Positions 26,658-35,822 of a stretch of 64,000 nucleotides of DNA are shown here, in pieces; within the stretch, counting starts at the first letter, position 1, and the number at the start of each line of letters is the position of its first letter. A program made the translations under genes and the position numbers. The stretch is from Gammaproteobacteria bacterium (GTDB taxonomy: Bacteria; Pseudomonadota; Gammaproteobacteria; Xanthomonadales; SZUA-36). The notes under the pieces are model-generated. The model did not search any database and had not been told where the DNA came from. It worked only from the letters and a program-made list of their open reading frames with translations. The DNA lies in NCBI GenBank assembly GCA_021772915.1, contig JAJFLB010000055.1, positions 16,401-80,400 of the forward strand, written 5' to 3'.

Positions 26658-27683
26658 ATGATCGTACTTGGAATTGAGACATCCTGTGACGAAACCGGTG
26701 TTGCGCTGTATGACAGCGATACCGGATTACGCGCGCACAAGTTGTTTAGCCAGGTTGAACTGCACGCGGAATATGGCGGTGTTGTACCCGAAATAGCGTC
26801 CCGCGATCACGTCCGCAAGTTATTGCCGCTGATCAATCAATGTCTCTCCTCAGCCGGTCTGGAACGCACTGATATTGAAGCAGTGGCCTACACCGCAGGC
26901 CCCGGCTTGATTGGCGCCTTACTGGTCGGTACCGCTACCGGTCGCAGTATCGCCATGGCGCTGGGGCGTCCTGCGATCGCCGTCCACCACATGGAAGGTC
27001 ATTTGCTGGCACCCATGCTCGAGGCCGACCCACCAATAGTTCCGTTCGTGGCCTTGCTGGTTTCCGGCGGCCACACGATGTTGGTCGAAGTTCGCAAAAT
27101 TGGCAGCTACCGGATCCTGGGAGAGACCCTGGACGATGCCGCCGGTGAGGCGTTTGATAAAACCGCCAAATTGCTGGGCCTGGGTTACCCCGGTGGCCCG
27201 GCACTGGCGAAACTGGCAGAGCACGGCAATGCAGAACGATTTCCATTTCCCCGCCCGATGACCGACCGGCCTGGACTGGAGTTCAGTTTCAGTGGTCTGA
27301 AAACCCATACCCGTAATCTCTGGCTCAACAGTGATAAGGATCCTACGACGCAGGCGGATATTGCGGCCGGCTTCCAGCTGGCCGTGGTGGCGACATTGAC
27401 CATCAAGTGCCGGCGTGCGATGCAACAAACCCGGGCGCAACAATTGGTGGTGGCCGGGGGAGTCGGAGCTAACCGGTCCTTGCGCCAGGGATTACTGTCC
27501 GAAGGCAAAAAGCGTAGCTGGAAAGTTTCCTTTCCCCGCGAGGAGTTTTGCACCGACAATGGGGCCATGATCGCCCTGGCGGGTTGCCAGCGGTTATTGG
27601 CCGGCCAGTGCACCGACACACGTCTGCAAGCTTACGCTCGCTGGCCGCTGGATCAGTTACCACCACTGGAAACCGTTAATTAG
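26658..27683 (+). CDS. tsaD: tRNA t6A37 threonylcarbamoyltransferase TsaD
   Basis: 341 residues, normal length. [19 protein letters not shown] at the start, [16 protein letters not shown], the metal-ligand HHMEGH motif ([12 protein letters not shown]), [29 protein letters not shown] and [13 protein letters not shown] are the Kae1/TsaD signatures. It makes the t6A modification of ANN-decoding tRNAs with TsaB and TsaE; the TsaC partner is also in this window at 47411. It is divergent from the methyltransferase remnant and followed 33 bp later by folB. Confidence 0.97.
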   Translation: MIVLGIETSCDETGVALYDSDTGLRAHKLFSQVELHAEYGGVVPEIASRDHVRKLLPLINQCLSSAGLERTDIEAVAYTAGPGLIGALLVGTATGRSIAMALGRPAIAVHHMEGHLLAPMLEADPPIVPFVALLVSGGHTMLVEVRKIGSYRILGETLDDAAGEAFDKTAKLLGLGYPGGPALAKLAEHGNAERFPFPRPMTDRPGLEFSFSGLKTHTRNLWLNSDKDPTTQADIAAGFQLAVVATLTIKCRRAMQQTRAQQLVVAGGVGANRSLRQGLLSEGKKRSWKVSFPREEFCTDNGAMIALAGCQRLLAGQCTDTRLQAYARWPLDQLPPLETVN

Positions 27684-27716
27684 AGCTTATAAACAAGCCC
27701 CGACAAAGGAAGACAA

Positions 27717-28076
27717 ATGGACCAGGTATTTATTGAAGACTTGCGCATTCAGACGATCATCGGTGTGTTTGATTGGGAACGCGAAATTACCCAAACCATC
27801 AGCATTGATTTACGCATGGCTTTTTCAATAAGCAAAGCGGCCGCCAGCGATGCCATAGCGGATACACTGGATTACAAGTCGGTTTCAAAACGCCTGATAC
27901 AGTTCGTGGAATCCAGTGAGTATCAACTCGTGGAAGCACTCGCCGAACACTGCGCCCGTATCGTGCTGGATGAATTCCCGGTTAACTGGCTGCGCTTGAA
28001 ACTGAGCAAACCGGGTGCGGTGCGCGGGTCCAGCGCCGTCGGCGTCATCATCGAACGTGGGAATGCCCACTCATGA
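27717..28076 (+). CDS. folB: Dihydroneopterin aldolase FolB
   Basis: 119 residues. MDQVFIEDLRIQTIIGVFDWERE, DTLDYKSVSKRLIQFVE and LVEALAEHCARIVLDEF are the DHNA motifs, with the catalytic Glu/Lys regions in place. It cleaves 7,8-dihydroneopterin to 6-hydroxymethyl-dihydropterin in folate synthesis, the substrate of the next gene product, FolK. AGGAAG lies upstream of the start, and its stop overlaps folK by 4 nt. Confidence 0.95.
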   Translation: MDQVFIEDLRIQTIIGVFDWEREITQTISIDLRMAFSISKAAASDAIADTLDYKSVSKRLIQFVESSEYQLVEALAEHCARIVLDEFPVNWLRLKLSKPGAVRGSSAVGVIIERGNAHS

Positions 28077-28552
28077 GTACGGCCTGGCTTGGACTGGGCT
28101 CTAATATCAACGCCGAAAACAATATCGGGGCGGCCTGCAGGGAACTGCAGGAAAAGTTTGGAGATGTTTGTTTCTCGCCCTCCTATAGCAGCAAATCCGT
28201 CGGCTTTGACGGTGATGATTTTATTAATCTTGTTGCCCGTATTGACACCACACACGGTCCACTTGAACTGCGTCAATACCTGCGTGATCTTGAAGATCGT
28301 TACGGCCGTAACCGTGACACACCAAAATTTTCCGACCGTTCACTGGATATAGATATCCTGCTGTATGACGACCTGATCCTGAGCTCTCCGTTATTGGAAA
28401 TTCCCCGCGCCGAAGTGCTTAAATTTGCTCATGTGCTCAAGCCACTGGCAGATCTGGAACCCGATCTTATCCACCCCACGCAACGACGGCGTATGGCCGA
28501 TATCTGGGCGTCCTCCGAACTGGATGGCAGCAGTTTGCGATTGCTTGGGTAG
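28073..28552 (+). CDS. folK: HPPK, 6-hydroxymethyl-dihydropterin pyrophosphokinase
   Basis: 159 residues. It begins STAWLGLGSNINAENNI. The ATP/Mg motif RYGRNRDTPKFSDRSLDIDILLYDD is intact with both Asp residues of DIDIL, and LEIPRAEVLKFAHVLKPLADLEPDLIHP follows. It is translationally coupled to folB and ends 4 bp before the convergent SDR gene. Confidence 0.95.
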   Translation: MSTAWLGLGSNINAENNIGAACRELQEKFGDVCFSPSYSSKSVGFDGDDFINLVARIDTTHGPLELRQYLRDLEDRYGRNRDTPKFSDRSLDIDILLYDDLILSSPLLEIPRAEVLKFAHVLKPLADLEPDLIHPTQRRRMADIWASSELDGSSLRLLG

Positions 28553-28556
28553 CCCC

Positions 28557-29291
28557 TCACATATTCAGACTGCGGCCACCGTCAACCGCCAAAATCTGGC
28601 CAGTGATATAAGGCGAATCAAGACCCAGGAATGCAACCGCCGAGGCAATATCCCGTGGCTCGCCGGTTCTGCCCAACACGATTTTCTTGAGAATATTTTC
28701 CTGCTCCCCGGCAGAATTGTGGTCCTCAGGCCATAAGATGGCGCCGGGGGCGACTCCGTTAACACGGACTTGCGGCCCGAGATCCCTGGCCAGCGCCAGT
28801 GTCATTGTGTGCAGACCGGCTTTGGCCATGCAATACACCGCGTGATCCCGCATTGGCCTCAGCGCATGCACGTCCAGCAGGTTGACCACACTGCCCCCGG
28901 CGGCTATTAGTTCAGGTAACAGAGACTGGGTCAGAAAATAGGGACCGCGAAGATTGCTGCCCATTAACTCATCCCATTGTTGCTGCGTTGTGGTACCAAC
29001 AGCGGTGGGAAAAAAACGCGCGGCATTGTTAACCAATAGACTCAACCTGGGGGTGATGGCCCTGACTGTCCCGGCCAAACGCTCTATCGCGTCGACATCA
29101 CCCAGGTCCGCCGCCACGGTGAACGCACTGCCTGAGCGTTGCGCATTAAGAGATACTTCAAGTTCATTAGCAGCATCGCTGCTGTGATGGTGGTGCAGGA
29201 TTACACTGCAACCTCGTTGGTGCAATGCCTTGGCAATACTTGCGCCAATACGACGTGCCGCCCCGGTAACAAGTACGTAATCAGCGGCCAT
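28557..29291 (-). CDS. Pteridine reductase-like short-chain dehydrogenase
   Basis: About 244 residues from ATG at 29291 (MAADYVLVTGAARRIGA). A GTG at 29342 would add 17 residues that precede the Rossmann fold and look non-native. Cofactor motif TGAARRIG, then LLVNNAA, and the catalytic Tyr/Lys in YCMAKAG; the end reads VDGGRSLNM, typical of pteridine reductases, and the TGxxxRIG form favours NADPH. It is tail-to-tail with folB-folK, which supports a pterin or dihydrofolate substrate. An ordinary oxidoreductase role cannot be excluded. Confidence 0.85.
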   Translation of the reverse strand: MAADYVLVTGAARRIGASIAKALHQRGCSVILHHHHSSDAANELEVSLNAQRSGSAFTVAADLGDVDAIERLAGTVRAITPRLSLLVNNAARFFPTAVGTTTQQQWDELMGSNLRGPYFLTQSLLPELIAAGGSVVNLLDVHALRPMRDHAVYCMAKAGLHTMTLALARDLGPQVRVNGVAPGAILWPEDHNSAGEQENILKKIVLGRTGEPRDIASAVAFLGLDSPYITGQILAVDGGRSLNM

Positions 29292-29361
29292 AGCGCACCA
29301 GCACTCCCGTAACCGGGCTTCTTCTGGACTTTGCTGTTTCACTCACTGAAACTACCTGCCT

Positions 29362-30558
29362 ATGTGCTCTTCAACGACCCACACCATCCTGCCCGAACCA
29401 CCTGCAGAGCTCAAGCAATCGAGCGACGAACTGACACGGGTGATCAGCAAGAAGATCGCCCGCGATGGTCCAATTCCTTTTTCAGAATATATCGAAATGG
29501 CCCTGTATGAACCCGGCTTGGGTTACTACAGCGCTGGCTTGAGAAAATTTGGCGGGGATGGGGATTTCGTAACCGCGCCGCAGTTGGGAGACGTTTTTGC
29601 ACGTTGTTTGGCCAAGCAGGTGACCCAGATAGGAGAACATTTGGGTGATTACGAAATCCTTGAAATCGGTGCCGGTACCGGCGTACTGGCTGCAGACTTG
29701 CTCAGAGCATTGCAAACGGACCAACCACCGACACGCTACCGCATACTTGAACGCAGCGCCTATTTGCGGCAGATACAAAAAGAAACGCTGACAGAAATGG
29801 TGCCCCAGTGGATGGATAAAATCAGCTGGCTGGACACACCACCCCAGGCGGCTTGGCAAGGTGTTTTGTTGGCCAATGAGGTTGCGGATGCACTGGTCGT
29901 TGAAAGATTTTGTGTCACAGCAGACGGCATCAGCCGTTTGTGTGTTGGCCATGATGAAACGGGCTTCAGTTGGCACAAAGGCGTTTGTGACGCCGCCATG
30001 ACGGAGCGTATACAGAGCGTCATTGCGAATTCCGAACAGACGCTGCCAACAGGGTACTGCTCTGAGATAAACATACTGCTACCTGCCTGGCTGCAGGCCG
30101 TTACTGCCAGTCTGAAAACAGGCCTGGCCCTGTTTATCGACTACGGCTATCCACGCCATGAGTACTACCTGCCCCAACGCCACGACGGCACCATGATCTG
30201 TCATTACCGCCATCGCGCCCATGACGACCCGTTCCTGTGGCCGGGTTTGACAGACATCAGCGCATCGGTGGATTTCACCGCACTGGCTGAAGCGGCTGGT
30301 CAATGTGGTCTTGAGGTCAGCGGTTATACCAGCCAGGCCATGTTTTTGCTGGCCAATGGTCTGGAAGATATTATTGCGGGTTTCCAGTCACTGGAAGAAA
30401 AAGAGCGGGTCCTGATGAATAGCCAGGTGCGCAGACTGACCCTGCCGGGCGAAATGGGTGAACGCTTCCAGGTGATGGCCCTTAGCCGGGGTCTTAGCGA
30501 AGATTTTTGTGAGGGTTTGGACGGGTTTTCCTTGGCTGACCTGCGCTACCGGTTGTAA
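29362..30558 (+). CDS. MidA/NDUFAF7-family SAM-dependent protein methyltransferase
   Basis: 398 residues. It has the DUF185 signatures DGPIPFSEYIEMALYEPGLGYYSAG, GDFVTAPQLGDVFARCLAKQV, EIGAGTGVLAADLL (SAM motif I), LLANEVADALVVERF and LFIDYGYPRHEYYLPQRHDGTM. The mitochondrial relative methylates an Arg of a complex I subunit; the bacterial target is not known. It is divergent from the SDR gene. The 229 bp to the convergent cca gene (30559-30787) hold no gene; a weak inverted repeat (CATAGACTCCCCC near 30662 against GGGGGCGCGTCTATG near 30773) is the only structure seen there. Confidence 0.9.
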   Translation: MCSSTTHTILPEPPAELKQSSDELTRVISKKIARDGPIPFSEYIEMALYEPGLGYYSAGLRKFGGDGDFVTAPQLGDVFARCLAKQVTQIGEHLGDYEILEIGAGTGVLAADLLRALQTDQPPTRYRILERSAYLRQIQKETLTEMVPQWMDKISWLDTPPQAAWQGVLLANEVADALVVERFCVTADGISRLCVGHDETGFSWHKGVCDAAMTERIQSVIANSEQTLPTGYCSEINILLPAWLQAVTASLKTGLALFIDYGYPRHEYYLPQRHDGTMICHYRHRAHDDPFLWPGLTDISASVDFTALAEAAGQCGLEVSGYTSQAMFLLANGLEDIIAGFQSLEEKERVLMNSQVRRLTLPGEMGERFQVMALSRGLSEDFCEGLDGFSLADLRYRL

Positions 30559-30787
30559 TCGTTCCCCAGGCCAGTGCGGCGTATCATAATCACAATGCAC
30601 CTATCCTGCGACGTTCAATACTTTTGGAGTTGCGGCAATATAGTGTTTATAGGTCCTCGCATAGACTCCCCCTATGTCAACCTGAGTATTACTGTCTGAT
30701 CACAGAGCGGGTTTGACCGTGGACTAACATCCTCGTATTCACGTGCTGGTTAACGCGGTTCAGTTAAGGACGGGGGCGCGTCTATGT

Positions 30788-32026
30788 CTATACTCCAGCG
30801 AGCGCAGAAATTGCCCGGATGCGTTCCTGCCGTAGACGTTCACCCACTTGTGGTCCACCAAGGCCTTCCAGATCGAGATCCCTGGCCTTTATCTTGACCG
30901 CGACCTCGTAGGCTCGCTGCAAATGCTCGCCTTGTTGATAATCGCAATTCTCCTGGCCTTGCCGACCACGGTAATCGGCCGCACATGCGGCAATAAAATC
31001 TGGCAATATTTTCGGTTGTCGAAAAACATCCAGGTTTTCCAGCAAGCGGAGTATCGTTGCGGGTCTGGCAGAAAGAACACGGTGGCAGACAAGATGTTGT
31101 GCACAGACTTTGCGTGCCAGGTCGTGGATGGACTTTGGCACGCGAAAACGATGACATAAAGCATCCACCAACGGAACGCCGGCGGCCTCATGGCCTTTAT
31201 GCGAGGGCCACTGTGATTGAGGTGTAATGCCCTTGCCCAGGTCATGAAGCAGTACGGCAAAGACCACTGCGACGGAGCCATTACCTGCGGCAGCCTCATC
31301 CAGCGCCATCAGCAGGTGTATACCCGTATCGACTTCGGGATGGTATTTCTTTGGCTGCGGCACACCAAACAATGCATCAACTTCCGGCATCAGGGCTTCC
31401 AGTGCCCCACTCAAACGCAACACGCTGACAAATTCAGAGGGCGTGTCGGTCGCCATGGCGGCCTCGATTTCACGCCAGACCCGTTCGGCCACCAGGTGTT
31501 GAAGTTCGCCGGATTGAGTAATTTCCTGCATCAACAGCATGGTGGACTCATGCACCTGGAAACCCAGCCCGGCAAAACGAGCGGCAAACCGGGCGACCCG
31601 CAAAACTCTTAGCGGATCCTCCACGAAAGCGCTTGAGACGTGCCGCAGGATTTTGTTGCCAATGTCCCGTTGCCCCCCAAACGGGTCAATCAGATCCCCG
31701 TTCTCATCCCGGGCAATGGCATTGACGGTCAGGTCCCGGCGTTGCAGGTCTTCCTCCAGTGTGACACCAGGATGAAAGTCGACATTAAAACCGTGGTATC
31801 CATGACCCTGCTTTTTCTCGGTGCGGGCCAGTGCATATTCTTCGCCGGTTTTGGGGTGCAGAAAAACCGGGAAAGATGCGCCCACCTGATTGTAACCATT
31901 GGCCAGCATTTCATCGGCGGTGCCACCAACCACGACCCAGTCGCGTGCGTTGGGCTGCAGACCCAGCAGGGAATCTCTGACTGCACCGCCAACCAGGTAG
32001 GTTTTAGCCTGCATATTGCTCGGCAT
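30788..32026 (-). CDS. cca: Multifunctional CCA-adding enzyme
   Basis: 412 residues. It has YLVGGAVRDSLLGL, the NTase metal motif RRDLTVNAIARDENGDLIDPFGGQRD, LRVLRVARFAARFAGLG and an HD domain with LLHDLGKGITP, as in the gammaproteobacterial bifunctional CCA transferase with phosphodiesterase activity. It adds and repairs the tRNA 3' CCA. ATG at 32026 overlaps the upstream stop as TGATG, so translation is probably coupled; ATG at 32014 (MQAKTYLVGG) is a possible alternative. Confidence 0.95.
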   Translation of the reverse strand: MPSNMQAKTYLVGGAVRDSLLGLQPNARDWVVVGGTADEMLANGYNQVGASFPVFLHPKTGEEYALARTEKKQGHGYHGFNVDFHPGVTLEEDLQRRDLTVNAIARDENGDLIDPFGGQRDIGNKILRHVSSAFVEDPLRVLRVARFAARFAGLGFQVHESTMLLMQEITQSGELQHLVAERVWREIEAAMATDTPSEFVSVLRLSGALEALMPEVDALFGVPQPKKYHPEVDTGIHLLMALDEAAAGNGSVAVVFAVLLHDLGKGITPQSQWPSHKGHEAAGVPLVDALCHRFRVPKSIHDLARKVCAQHLVCHRVLSARPATILRLLENLDVFRQPKILPDFIAACAADYRGRQGQENCDYQQGEHLQRAYEVAVKIKARDLDLEGLGGPQVGERLRQERIRAISALAGV

Positions 32027-32964
32027 CAACGACGAGAACGCCGCCGGAAGGACTGCAGGCGGTGTTGATGGAGCGACCCGGTCAGGTAATCGGGTACCAC
32101 ACTGTCAATCGGCCGTGGATCGATACCAAAATAGTCAAACCCGTTGTTGTCAGTGGTGTTGTCGGTTTGCAGGGACTGATAGTTATCCCAGGAAAAGGGC
32201 TTTCCGGGAACCAGGCCCATCACCACAGCCATGGTTGCTGACAACGGTGCGGGCAAACCGACAATCTTACGCCGCTGACCCATGTTTTTTGCCGTCCATT
32301 CCACCAGCGCTTTGAGTGTGAAGCTTTGCGGGCCGGCCAGTGTGAAACTTTTTCCCCAGGTCAAAGGGTCATCCAATGCAGCGGCCATCGCCATTGCCAC
32401 ATCGACCGCAAAAACCGGTTGTAAACGGGCCTTGGGGCAGGCAAGTGGTAATACCGGTGTGAGACGCAACATCAACGCAAAGCGATTAAAGAACGCGTCA
32501 CCCTGACCAAAGATGACCGACGGCTGGAATAGGGTGACATTCAGGTCATCTGCCGCCTTCAACAGCGCCTCGGCCTCACCCTTGCTCCGCAGATAGTGGC
32601 TGCTGCCCTCACCGGCATTCAATGCACTGACATGGAGAATGCGTGTCACCCCGGTCTGCTGACTGGCCCGGATGATGGCATCTACCAACTCAACGTGAAC
32701 CTTGTGAAAACCCCTCCCTCCACGACCACTTTCGTTCAAAATTCCGGCCATACTAATAACCGCATCAGCGCCTGCAAACTGTGTCGCCAATTCATCAACG
32801 TCATAGACGTCTGCCTGCGCCAGCTGCACACCTGGCAGCAAATTCACGTTACCGTGCCGCACTGCGGCCCGGGTTAAAACCAGGCAAGAGTGTTTCTCGG
32901 CCACCAGGGTTTGCAACAGGTGACGGCCGAAAAAACCACTCGCACCTACCAATACAATTTTCAT
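32026..32964 (-). CDS. NAD(P)-binding epimerase-like protein (NDUFA9/atypical SDR type)
   Basis: 312 residues from ATG at 32964 with AAGGAG upstream. Rossmann motif MKIVLVGASGFFGRHLLQ, then ADAVISMAGILNE, HVSALNAGEGSSHYLRSKGEAEALL and QPSVIFGQGDAFFNRFA, the pattern of the complex I NDUFA9-like/YwnB SDR group, in which the catalytic Tyr is displaced. The substrate is unknown; relatives bind NADPH as sensors or act on quinone-linked or sugar substrates. Middle gene of slt-epimerase-cca, 10 bp after slt. The C-terminus is very basic (RRRSRR). Confidence 0.85.
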   Translation of the reverse strand: MKIVLVGASGFFGRHLLQTLVAEKHSCLVLTRAAVRHGNVNLLPGVQLAQADVYDVDELATQFAGADAVISMAGILNESGRGGRGFHKVHVELVDAIIRASQQTGVTRILHVSALNAGEGSSHYLRSKGEAEALLKAADDLNVTLFQPSVIFGQGDAFFNRFALMLRLTPVLPLACPKARLQPVFAVDVAMAMAAALDDPLTWGKSFTLAGPQSFTLKALVEWTAKNMGQRRKIVGLPAPLSATMAVVMGLVPGKPFSWDNYQSLQTDNTTDNNGFDYFGIDPRPIDSVVPDYLTGSLHQHRLQSFRRRSRR

Positions 32965-32974
32965 TAGTGCTCCT

Positions 32975-34972
32975 TCAATTCCCCGCATCATCAGGGTCGC
33001 GGCAAACCACTTCGGTAGTGCCCATGACACTTATTTTACCGGATTCGATGTGCGGCATTCTGGTGGATATGCGTTGCACCTCTCCGCCCATGCGCCAGTC
33101 GTAAAGGGTTGTAAATGCCAGCACACGGGGAATGTAATCCCTGGTCTCAAAATAAGGCAGTGTCTCAATCCAGATCGCCGCCTCACCGATGGAACGATCT
33201 GCCAACCACCGTTTTACGACTTCTGGACCGGCATTATAGGCAGCGGATACCAGCACCGGATTGTGCTGGTGCTTTTGTAAGAGATCCCGCATGTAGGCCG
33301 AACCAATCGGGAGGTTACCAGCAACGGTTTTCAGGCCTGTGCTACCGGTCCAGCCAAGACCATGTTTTCTTGCGACCTGTCTGCCGGTGGCCGGCGTGAC
33401 CTGCATCAACCCCAGTGCATTCACAGTTGATCTGGCGGTCTCCTGCATTGCGCTTTCTGAGCGTATGGTTCCGTAAACCCATGCCAGGTCCAACTGATTG
33501 TCAGCGGCTGCACGTTCCACTTCCACCCTCCATGCCAATGGAAATCGCCATGCATAAAATTGCAGGTCACCGCTATTACCCAGCGCAAAGATTACCCGGT
33601 CATGCCAGCGCTCACGCTGTGCCAGTGCCGCTGCTATTTTTATATCTGCAACCCGCAAACGAGCCATCGCCAATGTCCATTCACCGACCGCCCAGCCTTC
33701 AAGCCCCGCCTTTCTGAGTTCCAACGCGCGTCCAAAGCCATCCGTACCCGCAATGCGCTCAATTGCACCATCTTCAATGTCAGGTTGCAGGGGGCAGATA
33801 TTGTATGACTGAGCGAGTTCATCAGCCGCAAGAAAGCCATAGTAATTGGCTTCCAGCGCCAGGGACTCAAGCCGTGCGGTGGCTGTCGACCGACCTGATC
33901 TTGACTCAGCCTGTGCCAGCCAGTAGCGCCAACGTACGTCATTGCGGGTTTCATCGGACATTTTTCCAATGACGGCTACCACCTGTTCCCAGTTCTGTCT
34001 GCTGAGCAAAAATCGGACCCACCACTCCAGTAATTGCGAATCTCGGTAAGCCGTTGGAACACGTGCCATGTGCACACCGGTGTCTGCCTGCAGCGCCACT
34101 GCGGAACTCAGGGCAATCGCGTGTAGCAACTCACCGCGGCGAGACTCTCCCCAATTATAATGACCATCCAACGCACCGAATTTTTCAGCCGCTCTTTCCG
34201 CATCTTGATTTGCCAGCCGGAGGAGGGACACCGCCGTGATCATCCGGTTGATATCGTTATCCGGCCAGTCACGCGCCTGCTCCAGCCTGGTGTAACCCGT
34301 ACGACTCAACCATTGCCAGTATTCCAGCCAACGGCGTTGTCCCTCGGGAATAAAGCGCGCCAGATAATAGGTCAGACGCCGGTTGCCCGCCTCCATGGCC
34401 AGTCGAATTCGTTCCCAGGCGAGATCGGTTGAGATACCATTATTCTTGATCAGCCAGGAAAAAACCGGATCACATTCATCAGGCTGGGACTTGCCCACTA
34501 CCCACAGGTTTTGTGCCTCGGTCAGTAGTCCGGCGGTTTGTCCCAGTATGATTTGACCTTGCGCTCGCTGGCATTTCAAAACGGTGTTATCGACCTCCTT
34601 CGCGTGCGTTACGAAATCCGTCCAGCGTCCCGCACGCGCCAGTGATGCCAGCCAGGCGCCACGCAAACCGTTGGTAAATGCAAAGTTCTGATGGTCATCC
34701 AGAAAAGTTGCCATTTCCTCCGTCGGCACTTTGGCACGACGGTTGCGATAATCTTCATATTGCAAATAGGGGAACAACAGGTAACCACCAAGCTTGTTCT
34801 TAAACCGTTCGAAGGTGGCCCGGTCTCCCCGCCCGGCAGCGTCCCACGCTTGTTTGAACTGATCAATATCAGAAACCGACCCCATGTCTGCCGCATAGAC
34901 CGGGGTACAAATTGAGCAGCAAAACGCGAGCAAAATGACAGACTGCCTGATACTGTGAGACATATTGTTCAT
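32975..34972 (-). CDS. slt: Soluble lytic murein transglycosylase (Slt70 type)
   Basis: About 665 residues from ATG at 34972 (MNNMSHSIRQSVILLAF...), with a signal peptide ending near PVYAA. A long alpha-superhelical U/L domain is followed by the C-terminal SLT domain with catalytic Glu in IRSESAMQ, ALGLMQVTPATGRQVA, LPIGSAYMRDLL, SAAYNAGPEVVKRWL and ETRDYIPRVLAF. It cleaves the MurNAc-GlcNAc bond of peptidoglycan, leaving 1,6-anhydro ends, in the periplasm. ATG at 34963 is an alternative start. Confidence 0.93.
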   Translation of the reverse strand: MNNMSHSIRQSVILLAFCCSICTPVYAADMGSVSDIDQFKQAWDAAGRGDRATFERFKNKLGGYLLFPYLQYEDYRNRRAKVPTEEMATFLDDHQNFAFTNGLRGAWLASLARAGRWTDFVTHAKEVDNTVLKCQRAQGQIILGQTAGLLTEAQNLWVVGKSQPDECDPVFSWLIKNNGISTDLAWERIRLAMEAGNRRLTYYLARFIPEGQRRWLEYWQWLSRTGYTRLEQARDWPDNDINRMITAVSLLRLANQDAERAAEKFGALDGHYNWGESRRGELLHAIALSSAVALQADTGVHMARVPTAYRDSQLLEWWVRFLLSRQNWEQVVAVIGKMSDETRNDVRWRYWLAQAESRSGRSTATARLESLALEANYYGFLAADELAQSYNICPLQPDIEDGAIERIAGTDGFGRALELRKAGLEGWAVGEWTLAMARLRVADIKIAAALAQRERWHDRVIFALGNSGDLQFYAWRFPLAWRVEVERAAADNQLDLAWVYGTIRSESAMQETARSTVNALGLMQVTPATGRQVARKHGLGWTGSTGLKTVAGNLPIGSAYMRDLLQKHQHNPVLVSAAYNAGPEVVKRWLADRSIGEAAIWIETLPYFETRDYIPRVLAFTTLYDWRMGGEVQRISTRMPHIESGKISVMGTTEVVCRDPDDAGN

Positions 34973-35042
34973 TGATAGGTCTAATTTATGAGAACGGCGG
35001 CTGCGCGGCAAGTCGATTCTGCAAAACCAAGGGTTAATTTAA

Positions 35043-35822
35043 GTGCCCTGGCTTGAGTATGCCCTCACAGGTCTGGTTGGCGGCTTTCTTGCGGGTTACC
35101 TGGGTATTGGTGGTGGGCTGATTCTGGTACCTGCTTTGAGCTGGCTTTTCAGCCGCGACCCGGCCACCGCCGGTACTGCGGTGCAAATGGCTGTTGCCAC
35201 TTCTCTCGCGAGCATGCTGTTTTCATCCATGAGTTCTTTACTCGCACACCACCGCCGCGGGGCCATATTATGGCCCTTGGTCAATCTGCTGTTGCCAGGC
35301 TTACTGCTTGGTGCCTTGCTCGGTAGCCTGATCGCCGACCGAATCGGCAGTGCTGTGCTGGGTGGTGTGTTCGGTGTCTTTGCTTTAATTGTTGGTTTGC
35401 AATTGCTGCTGGGAACAGCCCGGGCAGGGAATAAGCCCATGCCAGGACGGGGACCAGCCGCAAGCATCGGTTTGGTCATTGGTTCAATATCCGGCATGTT
35501 GGGTATTGGCGGGGGAAGTATGACAGTCCCGTGGTTTCTGTGGCACCGTCACACGGTCCAAAATGCGATTGCCACCGCTGCGGCCTGTGGTTACCCCATT
35601 GCAGTGGCTGGCACCCTGGGGTTTATTTTTCTGGGCGATAACAACACCGTTGTTACGAATCTGGGTTACGTTCATTTACCGGCGCTGGCCGGGGTGGCTT
35701 TGTTCAGTGTTGTGGGCGCTCCTTTGGGCGTCATTGCCATCCACGGAAGTTCACCGTTGATGGCAAGACGTTTTTTCGCCATCTTCCTGCTTGCCGTTGC
35801 CACGAAAATGCTTGCAGCTTAA
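35043..35822 (+). CDS. TauE/SafE-family membrane exporter
   Basis: 259 residues, start GTG at 35043. Two related halves, each with a glycine-rich first helix: GGFLAGYLGIGGGLILVPAL and GSISGMLGIGGGSMTVPWFL. Seven to eight membrane segments. Family members move sulfite, sulfoacetate or other small organic sulfur anions, but no sulfur genes are adjacent, so the substrate is open. Its TAA and the opposing ntrY stop share the bases TTAA, a fully overlapping convergent end. Confidence 0.88.
   Translation: MPWLEYALTGLVGGFLAGYLGIGGGLILVPALSWLFSRDPATAGTAVQMAVATSLASMLFSSMSSLLAHHRRGAILWPLVNLLLPGLLLGALLGSLIADRIGSAVLGGVFGVFALIVGLQLLLGTARAGNKPMPGRGPAASIGLVIGSISGMLGIGGGSMTVPWFLWHRHTVQNAIATAAACGYPIAVAGTLGFIFLGDNNTVVTNLGYVHLPALAGVALFSVVGAPLGVIAIHGSSPLMARRFFAIFLLAVATKMLAA

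Noticed and set aside
30559..30787. Further copy of the structured element between midA and cca
   Set aside because: Only a weak, gapped inverted repeat is present and the conserved core motif is absent.
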